In this document: piece by piece, positions 10,967-22,684 of the stretch
Layout of the letters: every line of letters starts with the position of its first letter
How positions within the stretch are numbered: position 1 is the stretch's first letter
Assembly: GCA_900095095.1 (NCBI GenBank)
Contig: FMBT01000331.1
Location: forward strand, 186,001 to 250,000
Reading direction: 5' to 3'
Source: Fragilariopsis cylindrus CCMP1102
Lineage: Eukaryota; Bacillariophyta; Bacillariophyceae; Bacillariales; Bacillariaceae
DNA: 64,000 nt
The notes under the pieces: generated by a model
What the model was told of the DNA's origin: nothing
What the model saw: only the letters and a program-made list of their open reading frames with translations
The model's database searches: none
Position numbers and translations under genes: made by a program

Positions 10967-13824
10967 TCATATCAAAATCTTTGGCGTCTTCGCTAGTGGT
11001 GGGTTTTTCATTAGATTAGATCGCGTCATCTCGATAGTTCCAATTGTTTCGTTACTACCCGATTGTTTGATATTGCAACACCACGACTCGTAGTCAGATG
11101 AAATATATTCCATATTCAGGTATTCTTTGGTCTGAGTAGTATTGTCATTATTTTCATCCTCAACTCCATTAGTAGTCGGTTGCTGAAAGCCATAGCCATC
11201 ATTGTGATTTGATTTACGACCCCCAATGCAACTGAATGCACGACAAAATACCTCGATAAAAGACACCAGGTAAGATGAGGATAGAATCAAACTGTATACT
11301 ATGACAAAAATTTGGAACGTATTTCCGTAGAATTGCATAAGAACGATCACCAAAATGGCAACACCTACATTGAAACAAATGAGAAATTTTGCTACCTTAT
11401 TCCCATTTTCTTCGCGCTCCAAAGCCTTCTCAGATTCGTCCAACGAAGTACGCTCTCGATTACCCCAAGTCAAATCCGAAAGACGGGTAGTTGCGTAAGC
11501 AGGTAACCAGATAGTGAACCACACCATAAGTGGTAAAGCAAATGGAGCCGATGCGATCATATTCCAAAGACCAGTAAAATCACAGCAGCGAACAAATCCG
11601 TCCAGCATTCCAGCAAAAAAGGGAAGAAAACAAAAGATGATAAGGATTTTAACTACCAGAGGCGTCTCATCCCAACCCAACACCCAAACGATACAAAATG
11701 AATTTATGATGTACAGGACAACAACAATAAAGTTGATCCAGAGTACCTTCCAGATATCAAAACAACGAAAAGGAAGCACGAACAGATCGTTAGAGTGACT
11801 GTACATTTGACAAGCTCAAATACGAGGGAAATATTACTTACAGGTAAGAATAGCCATGCACGGTATGCAGAACTGGCATCATTCTCATATCGAGTTGGTT
11901 CCGTGTAACGAACAATCGATACTTCGTCTTGGATCGGTTTAGCCTTGGGCGTATGTCCAATAATAAATGATATATAGAGCGCCATGTAGATAGAGCCAAA
12001 AAGTATCCCGGTATAAAGATTGCGCGGTGTAGACTCAACTTCCAACAAGCTAAGAGTAGGATCGAACATCTTAGCAGGATTGCTTAATAAATCAGGTAGA
12101 AACAATCCGAAACGAAAGATCCAAACAATCAAAAGAGCGGGACCAAACAATCGAACAGTGAGACCTTGAAAAACGGCCAATACAACGAGACACCAAGAAA
12201 TGACCTTGTTGATTGGATCTTGGTTGGAGTTGCTAATGATACCTTCAGATAGCATCCATAAATATGTCGCGAAAGTTCCATTGAGCCATCGGCGTCGTTG
12301 TTTGACCAATTGTGAAAGTGGCTTCTCGGCTTCCATGTAGAAAATTGCGTCATGAACAAGACCCGTTTTTGACCAGCCTTCGGTAGGCATCACGGACTCG
12401 TCCTTGCTAGAACGTTTTGGTGGGAAAGCAATCAAAGTTCCTGGAATTCTATCTTCAACAAGTTCAACATTGCCAAGAATTAGACCCTTATTGCTTCGCG
12501 AGAACAGCTTAAAGTATTCATGCATTAGCCCCTCTTTGAGGCTGCCAAGCTTGTTGTAGCGGTATAAGCCACACGGACCAGGTATGACCTATAAATAAAT
12601 ATTAGCAGTGCAAAAAAGAAAAATAAGCATCAAAGAAAAACTGAACTTCCGATTCTATACAGGAGTAAAAGTTAAACTTACCTGCATCGCTCCCAAAGAA
12701 TCAAACACCTGCATAAAAGAAACGTTATCCACCTGTAACAGAATAATTGCCGGTAGCAAATAATGGCATGAGATAAATACAAATGGATAAAAAATTGCAT
12801 GCTAGACTACACAATATAACATACCTCAAATTCAAATCTTTGAAGCTGCCGTAGAAGAAAATCAAATGGTTTATAGCATAGCTCCCAATTGCCGTCTCCC
12901 TGTATGTCAGCAGGCATAGTTCGCTGTGTCCCTGTAACAGCATGAGTAGCAATATCATCGTCGAGTCTTTCCAATAGTTTCCGGACTGTGTCTCTCTCAA
13001 AGAACGTACCACAATCCGTGGCTAATGCATATTTACACCCAACTGCAGAGGCGTGAGGGCCTAGCCACCACTGTTGTGAGTTTGCCTTTCGATGATTGTT
13101 TTGCTTTACAACGAGAGAAAACCGCCCTTTTGGTTTTCAACAACAGGACGTCGTTTGTCTACAGACACTTCATCCGATGCGTGAATATAACAGTCTGAGT
13201 TCCTTTCATTCTGAGAAAGGGATTTAACGTCTCGTCACTTGAGGAGAAATCAACTCCGAACATATCTTGAAGAACTAATGCCATGGAATTTGATATAGCT
13301 CCCAGTCCATCCATGACAATAACACACTCTATTTTCCACCCGGGAGGCATTCTCTGACGAGATAGACCTCGAAGAGTGCGTTTCAGATCATTTCCTTCTT
13401 CATTGTAGCATGGGATAATTGCTGATACAACTTTATTACTGGTTGTAGCTTCATTCGATGCTAATAGACCAGGAAAATAGTCATGATCGGCGTCAGGATA
13501 ACGGGAGCTAACTCCAGTAACAGTCCACAAATTTTTCTCCCATTCGAATTGATATGATCCGCATTCAATATCAACTGGTTCATTCAACTTGTTGTCTTCG
13601 GATAATGAACTATTCGATTCTTCGAGTTTATCAAGGATTTGCTGCATTTGATTATTCTGATTATTCATATGTTTCCCCATCATTTCCATTGATGTTCGCA
13701 TCTCCTCAAGCTGTGCCGCCGCTTCCGATGATAGGAGACTCTCTCCATTCGATGCATCACCACCACCTGATTGACGGACCTTGATACGTCCAGAAACGCT
13801 CTTCTTTCTAGAAAAGAATTTCAT
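10967..13824 (-). CDS. Chitin synthase-like family-2 glycosyltransferase (spliced)
   Basis: A polytopic plasma-membrane enzyme expected to polymerise UDP-GlcNAc into chitin. The N-terminus (MKFFSRKKSV...) has a short coiled coil (EEMRTSMEMMGKHMN). The GT2 core follows: IIPCYNEEGNDLKRTLRGL, CVIVMDG, CYIHASDEV, ALATDCGTFF, VIPGPCGLYRY and the diagnostic QRRRWLNGT (about 12300). Then come several transmembrane helices and a cytosolic tail containing DLTWGNRERTS. Two introns join cleanly: 12733-12824 and 12589-12681, enclosing a 51-nt exon (VDNVSFMQVF...). A third candidate of 43 nt (11799-11841, donor GTAAGT) is needed but does not join in frame, so a base is wrong or the boundary differs. Two further one-base breaks lie near 13180 and 13105. 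Chitin synthases are known from diatoms, which spin or embed chitin in the wall. Confidence 0.88.
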
Positions 13825-13952
13825 GGTTGATAGTTTAAGCTCAAAGAATAAATCTATGGATTATTTCACTTTTTTTATGAACATACCTGCCTACAATTGT
13901 ATTGCAATATCGAAAGCTATTGTTTTTAAAGAAGAACTCGTTTGATTGGATC

Positions 13953-14040
13953 ATTCTTGCTTGAAAGTTATTCTGAAAAATCGATCACGTGCAACAAATA
14001 TTTGCTAGAAAAAGTCGACTATTCTTGCTTGAAAGTTATT
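13953..14040. repeat. 20-bp perfect direct repeat upstream of chitin synthase
   Basis: ATTCTTGCTTGAAAGTTATT occurs at 13953-13972 and again at 14021-14040, 68 bp apart, about 130-215 bp upstream of the chitin synthase start. This could be a duplicated regulatory site or the footprint of a small duplication. Confidence 0.7.
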
Positions 14041-14089
14041 TTATTAGTTGCTCAACGGGCAAGCAATGTGTAAAGAAATTTGAGTCAAT

Positions 14090-14275
14090 CCCATAACGTA
14101 GTCCGTGTGCCTCCACTTTATGATTTTTATCCCCATGAAGCAGTCCGTGTGCCTCGACTATATATTGAGTTATTCCCATAACTCAATACGTGTGCCTCAC
14201 TTAACTATCGAGCTATTCCCATGGTCCACGTGCCGCAACTTCATTAGTCTATCACTAGTTGTTATTTCCCATACC
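14090..14275. repeat. Degenerate ~40-bp tandem array (CCCAT...CGTGTGCCTC)
   Basis: Four to five imperfect units, each with TCCCAT(A/G) followed about 12-15 bp later by (T)CCGTGTGCCTC or a variant, and separated by AT-rich sequence. Cores lie near 14090, 14132, 14175 and 14218, with a partial unit near 14266. Each unit contains an E-box-like CACGTG/CGTGTG element. Confidence 0.6.
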
Positions 14276-14664
14276 GTATGTTTTTCTTTTCGGACAACAC
14301 CGACGTTTTACCAAATAAACGTGTCTACTTCTCCGTTGCGTTTCTGTCTTTCGTCGTGGTAATCAAACTACAGGATCAGCACAATAGTACAAGTAGCTTA
14401 CCTCTATTCCATTGTGGTGATCATAGCAAAAGATTGAACGTGTCAACTCATGTCTCACGTACCTACTATTACCATCGTAAACATTTTTGGAAAAAAAATT
14501 CGGAGAAAGATTTTCAATTTTCATCCATTCGAGGATTTGCCTCTTCCCCCGAAATAATATTTTAATCGAACGAGTCGTCGGCGTGAGGCGATATGTCAGA
14601 TTAATTATTGTTAGGCTCACTGGATGGATTCACGATTTGTTGAGATTTATTCAAACAAGATTGA

Positions 14665-15657
14665 ATGCAATTATCTATTACATCAGAAGAGAAAGGTACA
14701 AATGACGAGGATTATCTGCGTATGGATTACAACTCGGATCCCATTAGAGTTCGAAAGGAAGATCGGGGAGAAGTTGATGTTGATCTCCTTAATGATCCAC
14801 CAACATCTGCAAAAGACTTCTCTATGTTCCTCCATAAGTATTTCTATAATGATTCACCTAAAGGAGTAGAGAAACTGGTGCAATGGCTAGGCACGAATGG
14901 TGAAACCCTCTACGGATATTGTGAAACATATTTGGTAGCTGAGCGTGTATTGGATTTGATGGACGCAAATATAAAATCGACTCCATTTGTTTGGTGTTGT
15001 GTGCAATTGCTATTCAGATGCACTTGTGGAGTATTTTCAAAAGAAAGAGCGAATCGTATCAAAATCCGCATTGCTAATCACAAAGGAATTTCCACCCTTA
15101 TTCGAACAATCGACAATCACCCGAATGAAAGAATAATAGCAGCTCTATGGGATGTCATCCGGGATATTCTTGGTTGCGCAGAAGCGAGATCAGTCGTGGC
15201 ACAGGCGGAGAAAGCGTCGTGCATGGAATCGGCTCTACGATGTCTACCGCTAACAAAAAGTAACGGCAACAAAGCAGTCGAAATCGCTACTAAAATCCTT
15301 GATGCTGTATATTTCATCGTCAATGGAGAAAGTCAACCATTGCCCTCTGCGACTGATTTCTCAAATGATACGCCATTCGTAAGCGCTCGATTCTGCAACA
15401 TATTGATGGACTTTGTCCTCGTTCACAAGGATCCATGGTTAACAAATGAGAAAATTGTAGGAAAGCTCTTGAAAGTCCTTGGCGCTTGCTTACTAATTCC
15501 CAGTATCGCAAACGCACTCCAGGCAAATGATTACGAGGAAAAACTACGTCCAATCTGCGTGCATTGTGTACGGAACGTTCCCAGCATGAATGGAAATATT
15601 CACAAAGAATACGTCCATCTTCTTAATTTGCTGTTGAAACAAGATTATCTTCGTTGA
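14665..15657 (+). CDS. Unrecognised all-helical protein, possibly ARM-like
   Basis: The frame is clean over 330 residues. The start is uncertain: 14665, or the internal ATG at 14722 (MDYNSDPIRV). No signal peptide or membrane helix. The sequence is predicted mainly helical, with repeated short helix pairs such as GISTLIRTIDNHPNERIIAAL and VGKLLKVLGACLLIPSIANAL, reminiscent of an armadillo/HEAT solenoid. It could be a scaffold or binding protein, but I recognise no family. A 5' exon upstream cannot be excluded because the start lacks a strong context. Confidence 0.6.
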   Translation: MQLSITSEEKGTNDEDYLRMDYNSDPIRVRKEDRGEVDVDLLNDPPTSAKDFSMFLHKYFYNDSPKGVEKLVQWLGTNGETLYGYCETYLVAERVLDLMDANIKSTPFVWCCVQLLFRCTCGVFSKERANRIKIRIANHKGISTLIRTIDNHPNERIIAALWDVIRDILGCAEARSVVAQAEKASCMESALRCLPLTKSNGNKAVEIATKILDAVYFIVNGESQPLPSATDFSNDTPFVSARFCNILMDFVLVHKDPWLTNEKIVGKLLKVLGACLLIPSIANALQANDYEEKLRPICVHCVRNVPSMNGNIHKEYVHLLNLLLKQDYLR

Positions 15658-16321
15658 ACGATGATCTATATGATCGCAGCAACAAGTCTATATACATCTT
15701 TATTTCCAATGATGCAAGCACCGAGTTTCACTTCTTTATACCCTATTTTTTTATCCCTTTTACATTCTCATTATAATTAATTCATAACGATAATCTCGAT
15801 ACATTGAATACAAAATCACACTGCACATTTTTTTAAAGTCTTGCTATGACAGAGAACATCGTAGAATTTTCTCACTTGATTCATTCATTCGAGGCATTCG
15901 AGGATTCGCGGAGGTTTGATGATGAGGTTTTATTGTACCAGTATCTTTCGTCGTCGTCGATCGATAGGCATTCTTTATTGGGCGTGAATTTCATTCAACA
16001 TAAAAAAAAGAATGCAAATTGCGTTGGGTCCTTCAAAAATGAAGACTGACTTAGTCCTTTACGTTGGGTCCTTCAAAATTAAGACTGATTTAGTCCTTAA
16101 TTGAAAAATTGAAGTCGTGCTAAAAAGCAAAAATAAAAGATCCTCTCGTTAGATACTAGTAATAGTATCAGTATTCTCGTCATCGTGTTGGTCCATTGGC
16201 CATTGGCAATAGACTTGTAGAAGTAAAGTACAGTACACTGTACCTATACACGGAAAACGACTCACCCACTATACTTCCTTAAGAGCAAACCACACTTATC
16301 GCATCAACAACATCCATTATC
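15658..16321. other. Intergenic with a two-copy 40-bp tandem repeat
   Basis: Between the helical protein and the hydrolase. The sequence CGTTGGGTCCTTCAAAA followed by AAGACTGA.TTAGTCCTT is present at 16022-16060 and again at 16062-16099 (period 40). No gene seen. Confidence 0.55.
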
Positions 16322-18628
16322 ATGACTACCACTAATGGCGTAACATGGTCCATCGATGAATATTGTTCTACTAAGTTGAACGACGACCTTCTCGCCTTGA
16401 ATCTGAATCTGAATCTGAATCTGAATCGTGGCGATGATACTAATGCTGATGTTATTATTCGTGATGATGATTATTGGTCGATTGTATTAGGCAAGAATGA
16501 TGACGATGATAATAATAAAAACAATCGTCAATTCTTAACTGAATTGAATTTACCAGCAATACATCCATTTTGTATTAATAAATCAAATTTTATTGAGGAT
16601 AATAAAGAAAGTAATAATACTATTCCACCTATGGGATCATTAAATTTCTTGAATGAGATTTTTAAAGGAACGGAAGAAGAAGTCACAGGAACAGGCGGAA
16701 GCAATAATAATACTACTACTATTACTGATTTATTTCAAGCTATCACAACATTATGGTATTTAGTCGCACCAACTTTATTAGCAATGGGAGAATTATGGTT
16801 ACGATTATTTGCTGGTTTGTTTGGACCAATCGGAATTGTATACCTTGTCTATACAAATTCCAATACTACTACCAATAATACAAAAAAGTCGAAATCGAAA
16901 TCGAAACCACCAAAAATGTCAATATCATTTGGTATTATTCTAACCGTATCATCTACATTGATACTAATGACAGATACGTTATATGTATTACAAAATGGAC
17001 CATTGTATGGTATACTTTTATTTATAACATCAATTTGTTTATCAATTCGATTATGTTTAACTTATAATTTAAATATTACATCTGTCATTGTTGTACTACT
17101 GTGTTTATTATCAATTCATTTAATTACTACCGATGATAATGGTACTAGTGAGATACATTTTGGTTCTCCAATTGATACTGTTCGCATAAAGGATGGATTA
17201 TATTACAATACGAATAATAAATTAGTATCCAAAATTGTACAAAATTGGGTACCAAAACAATTACATGTGTATGATAAAGATCATGATGCAACATCATGGA
17301 TGCCAACAGGTGATTCACGTACGGGATTACCTTTTATACTAAACAAATACAGTATAGATGATGAACCAGATTGGGTTCGTGTTTTCTTAGAAGTTAATGG
17401 CAATGATAATGATGATGGTCATGATGATGATGACCATGATGACCATGATGACCATGATGACGATAAAAGTAACAAAGAATATATAGCAATTGATATCTCT
17501 TTTCCAAGTAGTAATAATATGGGCCATGATTGGACGAAACCAATATATTTTGTTTTACATGGATTACATGGTGGAACAAATGAAGAATATATCCGTGATT
17601 TAACAATCCGACGTAATAAAGAAGGTTCAACAGTAATTGTTATGATTGCACGTGGTTTAATGGATACACCTATTAAAGGATGGAATGTATTCCATGGTGC
17701 AAGAACGTCAGATGTACATACAGCCGCAAAAACAATCCGAAATAATGTTTTAGAAAAACATAACGCAAAAAATCAAAATCAAAAACAACAACAAATTTTA
17801 GTTGGAGTCGGATATTCGATGGGTGGAATCATTATGAGTAATTATGTTGCTAGTTATGGTGCAGATGTTCAATTTGATGCAGCTATCGCTGTTTCAGGTG
17901 GACTTGATATGAGATATCAAGCACATGCCTATCGTACACAACGATTATGGCAACCAATGCTTGCTGGTACATTACGGAGCGAATTTTTATTAGGTAAATT
18001 TGGTCATCGTGTCAAAGCTAAACTAACAAAATATGAATTCTTACAAATTATGAGAGCAACACATATTACTGTAAGTATTCATAGGTCAAGTCAAATCAAG
18101 TCAAGTCATGAACTATTAACTTAAATTCTGAACAACTCAAACACAGACATATCTCTCACCCAGGATTCTGCTCTATCTCTCACTTATCTTCCTTTCTCTC
18201 TGGCTTAAACTCGAGGGTTCATTCAGGATATTGATCGTTACGCTATTGTACCCTTGAATGGATTTGATGATGTTGATCACTATTATAGAGAAATGAGTGC
18301 CTTAGGGGATATCCCCCATGATGTTGATACGGACATCATACCCATGGAGAATACCGGTAAGATCCATACCGTAGCAATCCCACTATTGGTGGTACAGGCA
18401 TTGGATGATCCGTTAATAACATGGAGAGCCACTATACAAAATGAAGGATTTATGCATCCGAATAATCTTGTACAAAGTGGATCGGGCAATTTATTATTAT
18501 TGTTAACGAAGGAGGGTGGACATGTTGGTTGGCCACTTGGTGTATGGCCTGGTACAGCAAAATGGAAATGGATATCCGATGTCGTGATGAGTTTCGCACA
18601 ATCCGTGGATGAGGCTAAAAAAGAATAG
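16322..18628 (+). CDS. Alpha/beta hydrolase of the ABHD1/2/3-YheT type, membrane-anchored
   Basis: Two exons, 16322-18070 and 18227-18628. The 156-nt intron (GTAAGT...TTCAG) joins in frame to give 716 residues. The N-terminus is a repetitive Asn/Asp-rich region, then four or so hydrophobic helices (residues ~145-275). The hydrolase domain has VLHGLHGGTNEEY (oxyanion-hole HG), nucleophile elbow GYSMGG (Ser about 499), an acid in VQALDDPLI (about residue 641) and His in GGHVGWP (about 680), so the catalytic triad is complete. The family acts on lipids and esters (phospholipase or acyl-hydrolase activity in ABHD3; EMB8 in plants). Asp/His-rich tandem repeats (near 17410-17460) sit between membrane and catalytic parts. 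It converges with the EF-hand gene. Confidence 0.88.
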
Positions 18629-18947
18629 TAAAATAATGGATAGAAAGGAAAGAGAGAAATATACGATATGCTTACGTATTAATAGTAGTAGTAACTTGGC
18701 GGGTAGATCGTTGACTTTCTGTCTTTCTAAGACCTTAAGGAGCGAAGCTGCAGCTATTAAATAATAAGTTATATATAGTAGTAGTAACAGAAATATATAT
18801 AGCCTATATATATATACGATCATGAATTTGGATCGACAATTTGATTGTATTTCGAAAACAGTTTTTTATATTAGATTCTTCGTTATGACAAAGTATCATC
18901 GGATTAGATTCGATTCTTCGCTATAGTATATAGTATATAGTATTTAT

Positions 18948-19745
18948 TTATTTGTAATTCGGTCCCTCACCAATTGCTTGTCGTAATGCTGAATAACGTG
19001 CAAAGGCATCTCGTAATTCTTCTTTTTCAATCCGTTTATTTCCATCCATGTCTAACATCAAAAAGACACGATCAATAGCAGTTTCTGAAAATTTATCTGA
19101 TTCTAATACTTTCGTACGTTTCAAATGATTTTTTAATTCCTTGACATCAATGGATCCATCACCATTCACATCGACCGATTGAAAAACTTGATCGGCATCT
19201 TCATGAATTTCTTTGACAAATTCTGCATTGTAATTGCCTAATCCAGGCGCGCTTTGTAATGCTGCAAATAAGACCATCCCACCTTGAAATTCTTGACGTG
19301 ATATCTTACCATCATTATTCATATCCATTTTGGTAAAGATGGATTGAATCACTTTTTCAGTATATCCCACTGGTTTTAAATGATTGGTTAATTCATTTAA
19401 TTCTAAATATCCATTCCCATCTTTATCAATAATCGAAAAAATTACATCCGCATCACGATGCACTGATTCTATATTACTTGCTGTATCTTCTTCTTCTTCT
19501 TGGTCGTCGTCCCATACTGCTGCAGTAGAAAACAAAGGACTACTAATTCGAGAATATGGTGATGATGATGATAATAATGATGACGATGCAAGCGTAGCTG
19601 CCATCGGTAGCAATACTTGCTGCTTTTGCTTTGTACTTGCACTCGTACTCGTAGTAGATTGAATAACGAAACCGTAACAAGTAGTATGCGTAAAAGCAGC
19701 AGAGATGACGATTATAGCAGTCAGTGACGTGGGAGTGAATTTCAT
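18948..19745 (-). CDS. Four-EF-hand calcium-binding protein, probably plastid-targeted
   Basis: A 265-residue protein starting MKFTPTSLTA at 19745; I prefer this ATG to the one 14 codons upstream because it begins the signal peptide directly. The signal peptide ends near TCYG|FVIQS, with Phe at the predicted cleavage site, followed by a Ser/Thr-rich stretch. That is the diatom bipartite plastid pattern. Four EF-hand loops follow: DKDGNGYLELNE, DMNNDGKISRQE, DVNGDGSIDVKE and DMDGNKRIEKEE. The first three have canonical acidic ligands. The fourth has N-K-R in the middle and may bind weakly. Likely a stromal calcium sensor; targets unknown. Confidence 0.85.
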   Translation of the reverse strand: MKFTPTSLTAIIVISAAFTHTTCYGFVIQSTTSTSASTKQKQQVLLPMAATLASSSLLSSSSPYSRISSPLFSTAAVWDDDQEEEEDTASNIESVHRDADVIFSIIDKDGNGYLELNELTNHLKPVGYTEKVIQSIFTKMDMNNDGKISRQEFQGGMVLFAALQSAPGLGNYNAEFVKEIHEDADQVFQSVDVNGDGSIDVKELKNHLKRTKVLESDKFSETAIDRVFLMLDMDGNKRIEKEELRDAFARYSALRQAIGEGPNYK

Positions 19746-20398
19746 TTTGAATGCAGGTATGTGTATGCTGTGTAAATTGTTAATCAAGGCACTCTAAAAG
19801 AAAAATGGGTATTGTATCATTGTGAATGTATCTTCGAATCAATCAACAAGAATCAATAAAATCAATCAATCATTCGCTCGACTTTCTTCACATCATATTC
19901 GAGTTTTGCTTTGTTCGTCGTCAGACCAAAATCTGACAGACGAGGCAATGACACAATTTACGCCACACTACTCCGCCGTACAGTCGTTGAAAAACGACCA
20001 CGATTAAATACTGTACACTCAAAAAACGCGACGAGTACGCACTAGCTAACTTAGCGGTAATGTAGTACGTACTTCTTAAATTTCATTTCATTCTGTGAGT
20101 GACTATTTCTGTTCCAAGCAATGGTTGTACAGTATGCGTGCTTGCTTGCTTGCTTGTGGTTTCGCGAAGATCGATTTTCAAATTTAAAAAAAATCTTTTT
20201 TTTTCTTTTGAATTTCAAATTGCTTCCTCCTCGTCTCTCTTTTGCACATACTAGTACATACCGCAAGAACAAAGATGCAATCATCTACTACAGAACTAGT
20301 AGTATCAATCCCATTCGAACGTACAGTCCTAGTAAAACACTTTGTATATCATATTCAAGAAAGACAAGATAGACAGCAGAAACAAATACAGTACGATC
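19746..20398. promoter_or_regulatory. Divergent intergenic region
   Basis: This lies between the EF-hand gene (minus) and the methyltransferase-like gene (plus). It contains GCTTGCTTGCTTGCTTG near 20139-20155 and A/T homopolymers near 20180-20210. No gene seen. Confidence 0.4.
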
Positions 20399-22684
20399 AT
20401 GCTGGGTGGAACAAAACAACAACAACAAAGTCGAAGTCGAAGTCGAAATTTACTATCTATATCATTTGGTATTATAATTATTGGATCATGTATTTTATTT
20501 CAATTATTTTGGATGAAACAATTATTTACTGATAAAGAACGATATCAGTTTACTACTACTTCAACTACTGCAACAAGTACAAATAGTAGAAGAAGTTCCA
20601 TTATTGGGGGTGGGGGTGGCAGTGGCGACAACGATATGAATATGAATATGAATATGCCTGGTATTATGCGTGCAGGAGGAGCATCGTCGTCATCTTCGTC
20701 ATCATCATCATTCTTGTTGCCGAAACTGGACCATGCAGAAGCGACGACTCATCAAACTATACACCATGAAGAACAGCAGCAACAGATATCAAAGACTACT
20801 ACTTCTTCTAATACTAATACTAATGAATTGAAATCTTCGAAATCAAATTCATTATTAGATTTATCATTAATACGGAATGTCTTATTACGAGAAGCACCAT
20901 GGGCCGAATCACATGGTGCGAATCATCTGTCCTATTTAGGTGCCGGGATGTTATATTATGCAATGGCCTATTCCTTTCGATCACAAACTATTGTCGTGTT
21001 AGGATCCGGTGGTGGGTATGTTCCACGATTATTAAAACAAGCACAACGTGATTTACTCTCCGCTGGAATACGTCCTAATACTTATTCAGATTCAGATAGA
21101 AATCAAAAAGGTGGTTCTTATGAATTATATTTAGTCGATGCACATTTAGGTTCAGCGGGATGGGGATCCACATTTTATGCGGAAAATGAGAATACCACAA
21201 TGAAAAATGAATATTCCGATATTCATTATATATTCCAATTAACCGATGATGCTTATACCAATTATTTTCAACCCGAGAATTTTAAAATTGATTATTTACA
21301 TATCGATGCGGATCATGGATATGAACAAAGTTGGAAAGATTTTGATAATTATTCCAAATTACTAAGTGATAGAGCTGTAATAAGTTTTCATGATACATGT
21401 TATAATAATAGAACAAGAAATTGTCATGTGGATGGTGTACCAGAAACAATACAACAATTAAAGGAGGAAGCCTCCAACAGAGGATTACAAGTCATGGATA
21501 TGCATTATTTATATCGAGGTATTGCATTTGCAGTACGTGACGATGTCAAACAAGCATTAGAAACTCCCCGTGACCGTCGTATCAATTTTTGTGTCAATAA
21601 TGCGGATCTATTACAAACCACAGCGGATGGATTTACAAAAAATGATCGTATTGGTTCCTTATCAACATTAGGTGACTTTATGGAATGTACGAAAAGATAC
21701 AACACAACAGAATTATTATTAGCAAAATCTAAAATGATGAATAACAACAACAACAATATTAATGGTATTATGGCAATTTCTTGTCCTATACAAGGTTATA
21801 GAAGGAATCATATTACTGCAAGATGTGAAAAATGTATACCAGGTATGATAGGAAAAGATTGTGAAACATACAAATATGAATCAATTCGAAACCGATATCG
21901 ATATCGAAATGGAATTCGAAGTAGTGTTGACAAAGATACAGAAGAAGAGGAGGACGTTGATGATGATGATGATGATGCTATAAACATAGCAATTGGATGG
22001 TTAAGATCATTATCTATCAAATCAAAAGCAAAATATTCTACACCAACTCCAAGTAATTATTTAGAGGTAGGATCTAATGCCTGGATGGTATCATCAGAGA
22101 AGGCAATGACGTCGTCACAACTACTGTTTGGTTCTAGTGCAATGAAATCATTATCATCGACATCATCATCATTTGATTTCAGTAAGAATATCGGTGACGT
22201 TATTGTTGTAGATCCTATTTCAGTTATATCACCATTATGGATCGATCCATCTTTATCAAGTCGATATCGATACTTACCTTGTACCATAAAAGATGCAGTC
22301 AAATATGACCAAAAAGAACAAAACAAAACATCATCGTTGTCATCATCATTAGATTTGGATATGACTGATACCTTCATTTGTCTATCATGTGATGATTTAG
22401 TGATGGCAACAACAACTACTGCTAGTGGCAAATCCAAGTCTACTATGAAGGATTTTTTACAATCGACATTTCCCAACGTACGAACAATGATATTAGGAAT
22501 GATTGACGATGACGCAACAAACAAGAAAACAAACGACATGTTTTTGAGTGACCTAACAACAACGATATCCTCTATTGCTACAACGTCATCATGGCGGCTG
22601 GACAGGGATCTGACCATGTCTCGTGTGGTGGTGGTGGTGGTGGAAGTGGAAAAAGTGATGGTAGCAATAGTAGAAAGAGGATAG
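20399..22684 (+). CDS. Type II membrane protein with a class I methyltransferase-like domain
   Basis: A single 761-residue frame. The start at 20399 gives a short Arg/Gln-rich cytosolic end and one signal anchor (LLSISFGIIIIGSCILFQLF), as in Golgi enzymes. The lumenal part starts with Ser-rich linkers. A Rossmann methyltransferase-like domain covers about residues 160-390: VLGSGGGY (motif I, about 200), YLVDAHLG, DYLHIDADHGYEQSW (about 300) and ISFHDTCY, which resembles the Methyltransf_24 family. A Cys cluster (CPIQGYRRNHITARCEKC, about 460-480) looks EGF-like. A second region starting YLEVGSNAW (about 552) with VIVVDPISVI may be another, degenerate Rossmann fold. The substrate is unknown; secretory-pathway glycan methylation would fit. 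The last ~40 codons (VVVVVVEVEK) are low complexity and could be out of frame. Confidence 0.7.
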   Translation: MLGGTKQQQQSRSRSRNLLSISFGIIIIGSCILFQLFWMKQLFTDKERYQFTTTSTTATSTNSRRSSIIGGGGGSGDNDMNMNMNMPGIMRAGGASSSSSSSSSFLLPKLDHAEATTHQTIHHEEQQQQISKTTTSSNTNTNELKSSKSNSLLDLSLIRNVLLREAPWAESHGANHLSYLGAGMLYYAMAYSFRSQTIVVLGSGGGYVPRLLKQAQRDLLSAGIRPNTYSDSDRNQKGGSYELYLVDAHLGSAGWGSTFYAENENTTMKNEYSDIHYIFQLTDDAYTNYFQPENFKIDYLHIDADHGYEQSWKDFDNYSKLLSDRAVISFHDTCYNNRTRNCHVDGVPETIQQLKEEASNRGLQVMDMHYLYRGIAFAVRDDVKQALETPRDRRINFCVNNADLLQTTADGFTKNDRIGSLSTLGDFMECTKRYNTTELLLAKSKMMNNNNNNINGIMAISCPIQGYRRNHITARCEKCIPGMIGKDCETYKYESIRNRYRYRNGIRSSVDKDTEEEEDVDDDDDDAINIAIGWLRSLSIKSKAKYSTPTPSNYLEVGSNAWMVSSEKAMTSSQLLFGSSAMKSLSSTSSSFDFSKNIGDVIVVDPISVISPLWIDPSLSSRYRYLPCTIKDAVKYDQKEQNKTSSLSSSLDLDMTDTFICLSCDDLVMATTTTASGKSKSTMKDFLQSTFPNVRTMILGMIDDDATNKKTNDMFLSDLTTTISSIATTSSWRLDRDLTMSRVVVVVVEVEKVMVAIVERG

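Larger units (their letters stand above)
13825..14664. other. Intergenic upstream of chitin synthase, repeat-rich
   Basis: This region separates chitin synthase (minus) from the 14665-15657 gene (plus) and should hold both promoters. It contains a 20-bp direct repeat and a degenerate tandem array (listed separately). No gene seen. Confidence 0.45.

Noticed and set aside
10878-11093. 71-codon plus-strand frame at the chitin synthase 3' end
   Set aside because: Antisense of the chitin synthase tail, with no domain.
11799-11841. 43-nt intron in chitin synthase as a confident splice
   Set aside because: Donor and acceptor look good, but the exons do not join in frame, so it is noted only as a candidate.
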